NCBI GenBank assembly: GCA_025667525.1
Contig: CM046875.1
Coordinates: 202,282,125 to 202,346,124, forward strand
From: Glebionis coronaria
Taxonomy: Eukaryota; Streptophyta; Magnoliopsida; Asterales; Asteraceae
Direction of reading: 5' to 3'
DNA: 64,000 bases
Within the stretch, counting starts at the first letter, position 1; each line of letters starts with the position of its first letter. Shown in pieces: positions 36,201-46,966 of this stretch. The translations under genes and the position numbers were made by a program. The notes under the pieces are model-generated. The model saw only the letters and a program-made list of their open reading frames with translations. It ran no database searches and had not been told where the DNA came from.

Positions 36201-36527
36201 TGCTTTGAGTGACGGCAATTAATTTGTCAAGATGTTTATTGGCATCATCATCCGGCAATCCGCGAAATGGACAAGTATTTTGAACTTGTTGGATCATGTG
36301 ATGCTTCAACGAAAATTCGGGAGCCGTGATTTGCATTGGCGCAATCGGTCACCCACGTTCATTCATTGTTGGTTGACATAGCTCCTCCATCATACGAAGG
36401 TCGGGTTGAGGGACATGGTTGTTATTATTCAAAATGGGTGAGGTGGGTTGTTATTATTATGCACACCGGCCATATCTAAGTCTTCAAGAGTCTCGGGCTC
36501 AGAATAAGACGATGAGCGAGTACGCAT
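33203..36527 (-). pseudogene. gag-pro: GP1 gag-protease-X polyprotein, broken
   Basis: It starts with MRTRS at 36527. The N-terminus has a one-base shift and a TGA. Capsid (36336-35932) ends at a small deletion after LIDRC. A frame from 35798 (after a CAG-to-TAG stop) holds the CCHC knuckle CEICGGPHSYTDC and the SAITIRSG motif. Another shift leads to protease (34750-33203; ADLRASINLMP, with Arg where Gly is needed in the catalytic motif, so inactive; LGRPFLRT). Past the protease comes an acidic, Asp/Ser/Pro-rich region of about 250 residues. A hydrophobic stretch (LLWLVLFTLSLYYL) and FDPDGCSSSFLQL follow. The stop at 33203 looks like the natural end, because GP2 aligns to the same place. No RT or integrase follows. 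Confidence 0.88.
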
Positions 36528-36563
36528 ACACCTACAAAAGAAAAAGATAGCAAAGAAATGGAG
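36528..36563 (-). other. GP1 leader remnant and recombination breakpoint
   Basis: Only about 36 bp of the 5' leader remain before sequence switches at 36564 to a copy of COP integrase. The primer-binding site and about 200 bp of leader present in ATH and GP2 are missing. One or two bases of overlap (ga/ag) are seen at the joint. Confidence 0.85.
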
Positions 36564-37783
36564 GATTCTTCTCCTGAATGCTTATTAGCAGATGTAGCAT
36601 TCTTTTCTTGATCTTGAATCCTCTGAAGTTCTTGGTAGGCTTGATCATCTGTTGATGGCATAGTTTGCTTCTTGGGAGTAGCAGACATTGGAGTAACAGT
36701 AGGCATAATAGGTACATATATGTGAATATCATCATCTGATGAAGAAGCTTCCTCTTGAGTACCTGAATTAGTTGTACCAGACTCTTCACCTGCATTGTTA
36801 GTTTGACGATCCTTTTGCACAGAATAGTAATCCATGGAATTAGTTAGATAATCGAAATCAAACATCCAAGCATAACCTATTCCTTGGACATTGGGTTTAT
36901 TTTCTAAGAAATTAACATGGGCATTTTCTTCAACTTTTTTAGATGCCAAATTGTAAACTCTATATGCTTTACTTTGCAATGAATATCCTACAAGATATCC
37001 TGGATCAGATTTTCCATCAAACTTTCCCAAATGATCAAGAGTATTTAGTATAGACACATGACACCCAAAAGGTCTTAAATGACTTATGGTTGGCTTAATA
37101 CCAGTCAAAAGTTCATAAGGTGTTTTGTTTTGAGGCTTGGTCATTAAGACTCTATTTAACACATAACATGCAGTATTGATTGCTTCTGCCCAAAATGTAT
37201 TTGGTAAAAGAGAATCAGCCATCATAGTTCTAGCAGCCTCAATTAGTGTCTTATTCTTCCTTTCAGCTACTCCATTTTGTTGTGGAGTCCTAGGATTACT
37301 AAATTGTCTCTTAATGCCTTTAGACCTACAAAATTAATCAAATTCAGCATTCTAGAATTCTGTCCTATTATCTGTCCTAATGATTAAGACTTGTTTAGTG
37401 AACTGCTTTTCAACTAAAGTGATAAAATCCTTAAGTAATTCATTGGTTTCACTCTTAAGAGCTAAAAAGAAAACCCAACTGAATCTATTATAATCATCAG
37501 TTATGACTAGACAAAAGGTCTTATGACTAATGCTTCTTACAGAAACTGGACCAAACAAATCCATATGCAAAATTTGCAAAGGCTTTGTCACAGTATTGAC
37601 AGTCTTGGTCTTACAAGAGGCTCTATGGTGTTTACCTTTTTGACAAGCAGCACATGTGAAATCATTTTGAAAAGATTTGTTAGGTAATCCTCTAACCAAA
37701 TTCCTATTCACTAATCTATTAATATTCTTGAAATTCACATGACCTAACCTTCTATGCCATAAAATAGACTCATCATAAGAAGC
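36564..37783 (-). pseudogene. COP integrase fragment (duplicated copy)
   Basis: This is a second copy of 28006-29225 at an offset of 8558 bp, with the same two in-frame stops after the second catalytic Asp (37352 and 16 bp below). It starts mid-linker, so it is an integrase fragment without its RT. It ends with the gaagc target site. Confidence 0.93.
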
Positions 37784-39672
37784 TAATAACTAAGATTTTG
37801 CTAGGTTAAAAAGTTCTTTGAATCGTCTTATCGAATTGATCACGGTTTAACGTGTGACTTAGTCGTCTTTGGTGAATAAAATAAAGGATGTCGTTGAGTA
37901 AAATAAAAATGAAAACTTTAAAGTAAATGACAAAGTAAATAAAGCTATAAATGATTAAAAAGTAAATGGCGAAAAATTAAAGCTTTAAAGATAAATGACG
38001 AAAACTTAAGACTTTAAAAGTAATTAAGTAAATGACGAGAAATTAATGCTTGACAAAAAGTAAATTTGAAAACTTTATAAAAATATAAACTTGAAAATAA
38101 ATCTAAGACAAAACGAGTTAAAATAAAGCTAAGTAAAATGGTGGAAAAAATAAATGTTTGAAATTTAAAAATAAGTCGGGAAACAAAAACCAAACATAAG
38201 TCGGAATGTCAATGTTTAACCTAAGTCGGAATATAAAAGCCACACCTAATCTGGAATGTGTGTTCAACACACATTCCGGAATCTATCTCCTCAACACAAT
38301 CCGGAATCCTAAATGCTGAACCTAATTCGGAATGTGTGATCTACACACAATCCGAAATGTATAATCCTAACCCTATCCGGAATCACTATTAGACACACAA
38401 TTCGGAAAGCAGAAACTCCACACAATCTGGAATATGTTGAATCGACCTAATCTGGAATGCTTAAATCATGACCTTATTCGGAATATGGGAAAATTGTATA
38501 AAATACGGAATAAATATTCCAACCTAATCCTGAACATGCATGTTTGTAATCAATCCGGAATGTGTACTCCTGAAGCAATCCGGAATAACCAAAATTTGCA
38601 CCTAAGTCGGAATGATGGTTCAATACACTATTCGGAATCTGGCTGTTTGATCTAATCCGGGATATGCTTTAGACACACGATTCGGAATAAGCTTGTCACA
38701 CACCTAGTTCAGAATATGGTCTTATACACAATTCGGGAAACTAGGGTTTCTCAAACCCGGATAAGATCAAGATTAAGCAAACACTAAAATAAGCTAAAAT
38801 CAAATAAGCACTTACCTAAAACTTAACCAAATCAACTTTAAGAAAAGGCAAATAAGCCAAAATTTAAAAACAACTTTTTTATAAAATCACTTAATTAAAA
38901 TTAACACAAGCACAAAATAAGCTATAAGATCAATAAGCTAAAACAATCAAACACATAAAAACTATAAGATCAATCAAATAAGCATAACAATAAGCAAATA
39001 AGCATAAAGATAAAATAAACAAGAAAGGTAGAATGAGATTAATGAAAAGCTTGACTAAAGATAAAAATTCAATAACACAAATTAAAGACTTACTTGAAAT
39101 AACTTGGAATTTAAGACAAGTATGTAAATGACAATATTAAAAGTGCATGAAAAAATAAAGTGGAGAACTAATTGTCAATTAGCTAACACCTCCTAATGTG
39201 TCATTAGGAGGGTATTTATAGGAGGGGAGTTGTTGGTTGCTTCCTTCTTTCTTTCTTTTCTTTTGTCTTCTCGTCTTTCGTCTTTGACAATAAACTCGTC
39301 ATTCTCGACTTTCTCTCGGGATTTTTTTCGATAAATAAAATGAACTCGTCTTCTAATGTCTTCATTAATTAGACTTGGTTCTTCGACTTCGTTAAACTTC
39401 CGTCTTTAGACTTTTTCTTCGATAAATCTTCAAAATAGGCCTTTGACTTCCGTTCTTTTTGCACTCTTGATCTTTTGACTTCGTCTTTTGTCTTTTTCTT
39501 CGATAAAAGCCCGTGAAAGCCCGTGTTTTCTTCCCTTTTCATATTTTGATCCTAAAACACAACAAAAACACAAACAACGCATAATTCCGACATTTACGAC
39601 ATAAAATACATGTTATGGCCTCGTTTCTAATTGTGATAAGTGGTAAAAGGATGGGTGTTTACACACCTATCA
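37784..39672 (-). repeat. GP1 right LTR, flanked by gaagc on both sides
   Basis: It is 1889 bp and nearly identical to 29226-31112. Because both flanks are COP sequence with gaagc duplications (37779-37783 and 39673-39677), this copy has the structure of a solo LTR rather than a normal 5' LTR. Confidence 0.92.
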
Positions 39673-39677
39673 GAAGC
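39673..39677. repeat. GP1 target-site duplication (gaagc), right
   Basis: It pairs exactly with 29221-29225. After removing GP1 and one copy, the COP frame runs from LLAKAS (39678 side) into YDESILWHRR (29220 side) without a break. Confidence 0.92.
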
Positions 39678-40299
39678 CTTAGCTAGCAAACATATAATAC
39701 CACCTGTTGTAGTAATAGTATGAAGATTAAAGGTGTACATATTTTCTTGCGTGGGTACTTTAGGCAGTACTTGAGATTCTTTAGGCATCTCAAAGTCTTT
39801 AGACATCACCAAGCAGTCTGTGTCTGTGAACATCACCTTGTTCTTCTTATCACACATTTGTGATACAGAAAATAGATTGAATTTTTCAATTCTTTCACAA
39901 AGAACACATCTTCAAATTACAACTTCACTGTATTGATTTTCTCTTTGCCAGTGATTCTACATTTGCTACCTCCAAAGGCTACTGGTCCACCTCTGAATTC
40001 TTCAAATTAAGCAAGGAAATCTTTATTCCCTGTCATGTGTCTTGAGCATCCACTATCTACTATACCTTTATCTTTCAATTCATCAATTAGATGCCCCTGC
40101 ACATAAGCAAAACTTATTAGTTTTTAACAGGGACCCAAGCCACATTTGGCTTGGATCTTGTGGGACCTACATACTAAAGAGTATGTTCAGAAGCATTTCC
40201 AGTAATGCTGCTTTTGCTTTTATACTTCATGGTTTCAGTTATGTAGTCAAAGACATAGGGTGACTCTATGTACTCGGACTTCTTTGCCTTAAGTACTAC
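39678..40299 (-). pseudogene. COP protease and GAG-pre-integrase region
   Basis: Copia retropepsin region. The active site reads VDSGCSRHMTGNK near 40030-40060, the usual copia D-S-G context. It is followed by the VSQMCDKKNKVMFTDTDC segment (39857 down to about 39830), which leads into the GAG-pre-integrase domain cut by GP1. Several stops and small indels interrupt the part between 40299 and 39860. Confidence 0.85.
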
Positions 40300-42853
40300 T
40301 TAAGCAGTACTTGTTTTAACACATGGTTTTTCTCTTTTAGGAACCCACATTTGCACTGGTTTGTTATTAGGCTTACTTCCAGATGTTTTGACTTTCTCAA
40401 TAACATTCTTAAAAGTCTTGGGGAACTTTGGTTTAACAAACTTTGAACCAATGGTACTTGAGTTTGGTCTAGCAGTACTTGCAGTTCTACACTTGCCGGT
40501 ACTTGGTTTACCAGACTTCAAAGGTACTAGACCTTGTTTCATAAAAACTGCTCTAGGAACAAAATTTTTGGTAGAGTTATTTTTAACCTTTCTAGCTACC
40601 CCTTTTGAATGATCAAACTTAGGTTTTCCATCTTTAAATCTTTGTTGCCTATTAACCTGTGCATTTTTTCCATTATTGTTTCTCATGACCTTTTGTGCAG
40701 CCTTTTGTTTCATAATTTTATCTTCATGCAAAGTACAATCTTCGATAAAATGACTTAGACTACCACAAATATAACACCCTTTTCTTCTCAAATAAGACCC
40801 AAAAGGTTTTTTTGACTTAACTTTCTCAAAACCTATCCCATCCCTCTTGGTTTTATTATGTTTTACATCATTATCCAATGTCTTGCTAGGAGTTTTTACC
40901 TGCTTGGGAGCAGAACTAGTTTTAGACTCTTCAGAAACAAAATTATTCATTAGAGGTGGATAAACAATGTTCTTGGTCACAACAGTCTTATCTTGGGACA
41001 AATTACTAGAGTTTGAAGTATTAACAACCTTTGGTTCTTCAAACTCTATACTTGTATCATTACTAGGGGGCATGAAAATTCCTGATAATGGTGGAGAAAC
41101 TGCCTTCATTCCTTCAACATATCTATCATTTTCAGGTGTATTATCTGACTCACTAGAACTATCAAAAATCCCCTTTGATAAGTCCTTGTCAGTTAAAGTT
41201 ATCCCAGGTTGGTCCTCAATATATCCTAGGCCTGACTTATCATAATACCCCATTTGTGAACTAATCAGTTTTCCCAATACCTTAGAGGACTTTTGCCAAT
41301 GATTAATCACTCCCCTTTCATTATTAAGACTAGATTTTAAAGCTTCATTTTCTGCTGATACTTTCAAAAGTTGTCTTTCAAAAGCTTTAATTTCCACATC
41401 TTTATTCCTCATTCGAAGAGTTAAAATTCTTATTTTCTCTTCATAGTTTTGTTGACCCTTTTTATACAAAACTATATTTTCTTCTAACTTAGCAACACCC
41501 TGTTTAAAAGCATTTAATTCTACAGTGCATGTGTTGACTTTTTGATACTGTTCATCTAGTTCTACTTTTAAGCTATTAAATTTAAGAACACAGTCTTTAG
41601 AACAAGGATGTACCTCAGTATCTTCATGTGAGAGAGCCATCAAACCAATCTCTTCTTCTTCTTCATCTTCATTCCATTTCACCACTCCATCTACAGTCAC
41701 CAATGCTTTGGTTCCTTTGGGATTCCTGCTGTTTCCTTTTGGAAAGATTTCAGTAATTGTTAGACTGGTTCTATAGCTGTTCTTGGACTTTTGACTGCTA
41801 CTCTCAGCTTTGTCTCTAGTGCATTACCTTGCAAAGTGTCCATTCCTTCCACAGTTATAGCATTCAACTTTAGACTTGTCATATCCTAATGGCTCATTAG
41901 GATCAACAATCATCTTCCTTCCAGTCTTCTTGAAGAACCTGTTAGATCTTACTGACACCATAGCAGCTTGCCATTTGAGATCCATCTCTTCAACATCAAC
42001 ATCATCCATTTGGAACAAGTCATTGGGTGTTAGTCTTGGCCTGTTGTCTTGTCCAGCAAAGAATGAGAAGGCATCATTGTTACTAAACAATGGTGAAGAT
42101 CTTCCTTGTGGATTTTGAGAGACTATAGGGCTGCCTTCAGTACTCTGTGGGTAAGTACCGCTTGTAAGTCCCCCAACGGTATTTGTGAAGTATGTACCGT
42201 TGCTTGATCCATTAGCGGTATTATGAAAGTAAGTACCGCTATTACCTTCTGACACAAAAGCCAAGTTAGACTTTGTTGTTGCTGCTGCCTTGGTCACCTC
42301 AATGCCTTTTACATCCATCTCATACGCTCTAATATTGTTATAGAGATGATCAAAAGGAATTTCATCCAGATCATCTCTTGTGATGAAGTGCATAGCCATA
42401 GCTTTCCACTCTTGTGGAACACTCCTTAAGAATTTCAGATTAGCTTCTTCATTAGGAATAATTCGTCCATAAACTGCCAATTGAATAAGCAGCTTACTGA
42501 ACCTTCCATAGCCACCATGGATCCCTTCTATACTGGATATTGAGAAGTTATCGAATTCTTGCTTCAGAACAATCTTCTCTATCTTCTTATATTTGCCATT
42601 ACCTCAAAATCTAAGTTTGATAGCCTCCCATATAGCCTTTGCATCCTTATAGTGATGAAAGCTAGGTAAGATGTCTTCTGAAAGAGCCATAGCCAAAGCA
42701 GTTCTGGCCTTTCTTTCCCTGATCTCTGCTTGTACCTCCTCAGTAGTCACAGCAGGTAGAGCATACATCAGGCAAACAGTATAGCTTCTTAGGTGTATTC
42801 CCATTCTTGATAACTTTCCACACAGTGTGATCTGTGTGATTCAAGTAATGTTT
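40300..42853 (-). pseudogene. gag: COP gag, main part
   Basis: This is copia Gag in one minus frame with stops at 42604, 41824 and 40300 and no frameshift. The capsid-like part includes LRSVPQEWKAMAMHF. A first CCHC knuckle (CYNCGRNGHFAR) loses its last Cys side to a TAA. Then come a long coiled-coil-like helical part (about 41560-41300) and a second zinc-knuckle-like motif (CYICGSLSHFIEDC, about 40770-40735), typical of large SIRE Gags. The N-terminus is separated by GP2 and continues at 63882. Confidence 0.88.
42849..42853. repeat. GP2 target-site duplication, left (tgttt)
   Basis: It pairs with tgttc at 63882-63886, four of five bases, with a C/T mismatch. Removal of GP2 restores the COP gag frame (MEHYLNHTD...). 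Confidence 0.85.
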
Positions 42854-44788
42854 TGATGAAGATATTTTGCTAGGTTCAATTGTTGTTCTCGGTATCTTAA
42901 CGAATTGATTTCCGGTTCAAAGTAAGACTCAGTTGATTTTGGTGAAACAAATATTTTTGATTGTTTTTAAAATAAAAGTGCAAAACTTAAAAGTAAAAGG
43001 CAGGTAATTTAAATCTAAATCTAATTTAAAGTAAGGGCAAGTATTTAAAAGCGCGACGGAAATTAAAGGCAACTAAAAGAAATAACGCAAACTTAAATCT
43101 AACTAAGGCAAACTTAAAACGCAACTAAAACTAAAACTTAAACTAAGGCAAGGCTAAAATAAATCTAAGGAAAATAAACGTAAAGTGCGACTACGGAAAA
43201 AGGCGGGAAAAATAAAGCTTGAAATTAAAAAGCAGAAACTTAAAAACTGAAATTAAAGAACCTGAAAACTTGCTCATCCGAAATAATACCCTCATTCGGA
43301 ATAAACACTCATCCGGAATGTCACCTTCGTTCGGAATGTTTTTCTTCACTCGGAATATTCACCAAATACCTTGATCCGGAATAAATCCTTTATCTGGAAT
43401 ATGTCACTTATCCGGAATAAAGTCTTGATTCGGAATAATGGTCTTGATCCGGAATGTTGCCTTCGTTCAGAATATCTCTTGATCCGGATAATATTCCGAA
43501 TAAACTCCTTGATCCGGAATAATAAATTATTCCGGATGAACTTGCTTGATCCGGAATATTTCCTTGATTCGGAATGTCAGGTTGATCCGGAATAAAAGGT
43601 TGATCCGGAATGTCCAATATTCCGGATGAAATGCTTGATCCGGAATAATAAATTATTCCGAATGAAACACTTTGATCCGGAATGTTTTATATTCCGGATG
43701 AACGACTTTGATTCGGAATGCAAGAATATTCCGGATGAAGGCCTTTATTCGGAATATAAAATATTCCGAATGAACACCCTTTATACGGAATAAACAAGCA
43801 TTAACTCCTTCACTTGGAATAACCTGCTGATCCGGAATGTTTTCCTGGGAAGATACAGTAACAGCGAAGAACAAGAAAACACAAGAAATAACACGAATCT
43901 GATAAAATCTAAGCAAAATCAACCACAAGATTAAATCAAAGTAATGAATAAACATCTATTAAGCATAAACAATCAATCCAAAACAACAAAACTAACAAAA
44001 CTAATCAAGATAATCAAAACCCACTTAAATAAATCAATAAAAATTAAGAACATGAACATAAACAATAAAGCATGAAGATTAAAGAAAGGAAGAAGGAGAT
44101 CAAACAATAAAGATAAAGATTAACAAGAATTAAAAGAACACTTACTTGAAATTAAATGGTAATTAAGGTGCAAGACAATTAATGTAAATGGACATGAAAT
44201 TAAATGTGCATAAATTTAAAATGGAAGAAATGGTTTGTCAATCCATCCAACAAAAATGAAATGATTATGATCCTAATCTATATATAGGGGAGGATTAAGG
44301 AGTTCTTAGGAAGCTTCCTCCCCTCTTTCCTTTCTTCTTAATTGCATCATTAGGTCCTTCTCTTCTTAATCTTTTGTTAATTGCACCATTAGTCCTTAAG
44401 CCTTTTAATCTTTTCAAATCTTGGACTTTAATGACTTTTGGCTCGGGATTTCTTTGAACTCGTCTTTTAATTCTTCAATAAATTAGACTTGAGTTCTTCG
44501 GCTTTAAGTAAACTTCCGTCTTTTGACTTTTTCTTCGATAAATCTTCAGAATTGGTCTTGGACTTCCGTTCTTTTTGCACTCTTGACTTCTTGACTTCGT
44601 CTTTCGTCTTTTTCTTTGATAAAAGCCCGTGAATTCCCGTGTTTTCTCCACTTTTCACCTTTTGTCCTAAATCACAACAAAAACACAAACCACGCATAAT
44701 TCCGACATAAAAGACATAAAATACACGTTTTGGCCCGGTTATTATTGTAATTAAGTGGTAAAAAGGATGGGTGTTTACACACCTATCA
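42854..44788 (-). repeat. GP2 3' LTR
   Basis: It pairs with 61946-63881. A TATA-like box on minus is at 44278-44287 (CTATATATAG). The CGGAAT array at about 43268-43850 is unusually palindromic, with many units of the form ttccggatgaa and gatccggaata facing each other. ORFs repeating IPDQ across it are a by-product of the array. Confidence 0.94.
43268..43850. repeat. CGGAAT/ATTCCG array with palindromes in GP2 LTR
   Basis: More than 25 CGGAAT motifs, with several inverse ATTCCG copies forming perfect or near-perfect palindromes such as ccggaataataaattattccgg. The same array is at about 61583-61945 (partial) and 62366-62935. Confidence 0.8.
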
Positions 44789-45794
44789 AATCCCCTACAC
44801 TTGACCATTGCAATGTCCTCATGCAATGTATTAGTTACAAAGCACGTTTACACTTTTCATCATAATCAATCCACATTGGCCTTTATTAAAGAGATAGATA
44901 ATTACAAACATTCAAAGTAAAGAAATCAAAAAGCATACCTTGGGTTTTGGAAATGTCATGAATAATCATCATCCTCAAGTTTTCACTTTCTCCAAACCAA
45001 GCTTAAAAACGAGATCATTGTTATTATAAGTTAGCAAACTAACACGAACTCATGTAGGTCAATTACTCACTTAGACTCCCTTATTCCTAGGTGTATCTCT
45101 TATATTTTATTGTTGTCTTGAATGATCACAAGGATGCATTGTTTGACTTATTTCGATAGTTATTTAGGCCGAAAATAAAGTGGACGATTTAATCAATAGT
45201 TAGCTAAAGGACAAAATCTTTTAAAACTGCTTATCGGGACCTCATAAAGTTCATATATTGGCATAACTCGCTTCGCGATTTGAGACCTTTCTCAGACCGA
45301 TATTTGGCAGCGACTTCATACTTCAAATCTTGAGAGACGTTCATGAAATAATGGTCTTCTCTTCATAATGGGAATTTCTTCACTTGAAGTTTTGAGAGAT
45401 TCATACTTGGACCACGACTTCTTCATTTTTCTCCAATCTTTATTTTGGACTTTGATATAAAACGATCCGCCTCCTTTTTGGGACTTGGCTTAATTTATCC
45501 TCATACCTTGCTAGGGTATTTTCGGATAGACTTCTCCATGACTTTTGGGGAGTATTTGCTTTTTGTCGTGTGTCTCGATCCTTCATATAGATTTTTGATA
45601 AATGATTCTTCACATCACTTGGGATCTTTAGCAACAAAATATAGCCCTCATGTCTTGTTAGGACCTTTTTGGACTCGCCAATCTTCGCATCCCGCTTCAA
45701 TAAGTTATGCCTTGGCTATGAACTCTAATCCATACCGAGCAACTTTTAAACGATCTTGGGCTAGAAGCTAAGTAACTTTTCAAATCGTACAACC
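44789..45794 (-). other. GP2 polypurine tract and 3' non-coding region, left part
   Basis: The tract is at 44789-44806. The rest aligns with ATH 3665 to about 4640 and GP1 31131 to about 32170. No gene is seen. TAT is inserted after 45799. Confidence 0.8.
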
Positions 45795-45799
45795 TTATT
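45795..45799. repeat. TAT target-site duplication, left (ttatt)
   Basis: It is identical to 56723-56727. The flanking sequence joins into the uninterrupted 3' region seen in ATH and GP1 (accttatttattgca). Confidence 0.93.
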
Positions 45800-46370
45800 T
45801 GATGACGTATAGTCCCCAACCGGGTCATGAGCCCGGCCCACGGGTACTACCCGTATCTGGCCCATCACAGATGGGTGGATAAATGTCATTCAGGCTTATG
45901 GGTTTGAGTGAATAGTAACCGCACATGTGTGCGGCCCACGGCCCAAGGCGGCCGACATAAGATTAGACAGAATCATATTCTGTCTAGGAATATCTTTATC
46001 CCAATAAGAGAGGAGATTCACTACCAGAATTAGAAGATAACAATCACTCTAATTCTGGTGCTTATCTCTTCCTTGGGGCCGAAGGATCAGTGAAAGCCCA
46101 CTAGGGTTTCACTGTCTATAAAAGGAACCCCCAAGGGTTCCACAGAGGTATTACGACTTGTACCCTAAACTCACATAAACCTTAAACCGATTACTTACTC
46201 TCACGCCGGAGTCTAATCGTGGGAAACATTCCCACGGTAAGCCTAACGCGTGCTGTTTAGTGTGCAGGATCCCAACCAAACGATTCACTTGGTGCAGGAG
46301 CCGGAGCTCAGCCAACCCGAATTAAGCCTAATTCGGGTCTAGCAAGGATCAACCAACTTTTGCATCAACA
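45800..46370 (+). repeat. TAT 5' LTR
   Basis: It is 571 bp, paired with 56152-56722; I count three differences, all C versus T. Near the start are three short inverted repeats (ccggg/cccgg, acgggta/tacccgt and a ggcccatc/gatgggt pair). A TATA box (tataaaa) is at 46117-46123. Confidence 0.95.
46117..46141 (+). promoter_or_regulatory. TAT LTR TATA box with adjacent hairpin
   Basis: The tataaaa box is followed directly by the inverted repeat ggaaccc (46124-46130) / gggttcc (46135-46141), loop ccaa. The same unit is in the 3' LTR. Confidence 0.7.
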
Positions 46371-46432
46371 AGTTGGCGCCATCCGTGGGACCCATAACAC
46401 TAAGCTAGAACAAAATCTCATCTCAAATTCCA
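46371..46432 (+). other. TAT primer-binding site and leader
   Basis: The site begins TGGCGCCATCCGTGGGA three bases after the LTR (about 46374-46390). The matching tRNA is not assigned. The first ATG of gag follows at 46433. Confidence 0.75.
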
Positions 46433-46966
46433 ATGACGAAGGGGCATCCGCCAACTAACCCCAGGAATGTGAATCCTGGGAACCGGAAGTCCCAAGGGGA
46501 AGGGATTCTCATCCCTAACCAATCACCTAGCCGCCTCGCAGGCGGGCTGGGTAACCGTAGCGGTTTTCAGCCCGCGGGGGTGACGAGCACGATCTCGGTG
46601 ACACCCCCGCCTACTTCAACCCTGGACAACCCTGATCCAGGGAGTGCGCCAGACCCTCCTAACAAGGAACCGCGCAGACCCTCGACGGAGGAAGAAGTGG
46701 AAGCCCTACCACTCAATGAGGAGGATCTTACTCGAGTTCTCACTCAGAACTTCGAAAGGATCGTCCCAGGGATCGCATCAAGATTGAATCTGGGGAGGAA
46801 CCTCCAAGCCAGACTCAACTTTGGCGACAGTGGACCAACCACCCCTTCCCAAAACCGTAGAAAAAGGAGAACTCGGCCTCAGGAGCAGGGAACCTTTGAG
46901 GAAACCCCTCAACCCCGGAATGTGTTTGAGCGCATAGGAGATCGCCTTATACAGGAATTAACGTAG
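46433..46966 (+). pseudogene. gag: TAT gag N-terminal part, ended by TAG
   Basis: This is a 177-codon frame rich in Pro, Arg and Asn. The TAG at 46964-46966 is in the same frame as the gag-pol frame that continues at 46967 without another stop, so the original Gag began here. The context (TAG TCT CAA) suggests a CAG-to-TAG change. Readthrough cannot be excluded, but I see no known readthrough signal. No recognised domain. Confidence 0.7.

Larger units (their letters stand above)
29226..39672 (-). mobile_element. GP1: non-autonomous Athila-like element (gag-protease only), rearranged
   Basis: On minus GP1 has a 3' LTR (29226-31112), a polypurine tract, a 3' region, a gag-protease pseudogene (33203-36527) and only 36 bp of leader. 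At 36564 the leader breaks off and is joined to a second copy of COP integrase (36564-37783) followed by an LTR (37784-39672). The primer-binding site is missing. RT, RNase H and integrase are absent. The family is the same as GP2 by gag, the C-terminal region and the 3' region. Confidence 0.88.

Noticed and set aside
36564..37783. A second independent copia insertion
   Set aside because: The sequence is a copy of 28006-29225 with the same stops and the same GP1 target site, so it is a segmental duplication.
43408..43617. Repeated IPDQ/IPNQ peptide on minus, also at 61601-61909 and 62438-62710
   Set aside because: The peptide is the translation of the CGGAAT array; frames break and differ between copies.
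43268..43850. Possible CRISPR-like array (short repeats with spacers)
   Set aside because: The repeat core is only 6-8 bp, spacing is irregular, orientation is mixed, and it sits in a plant LTR.
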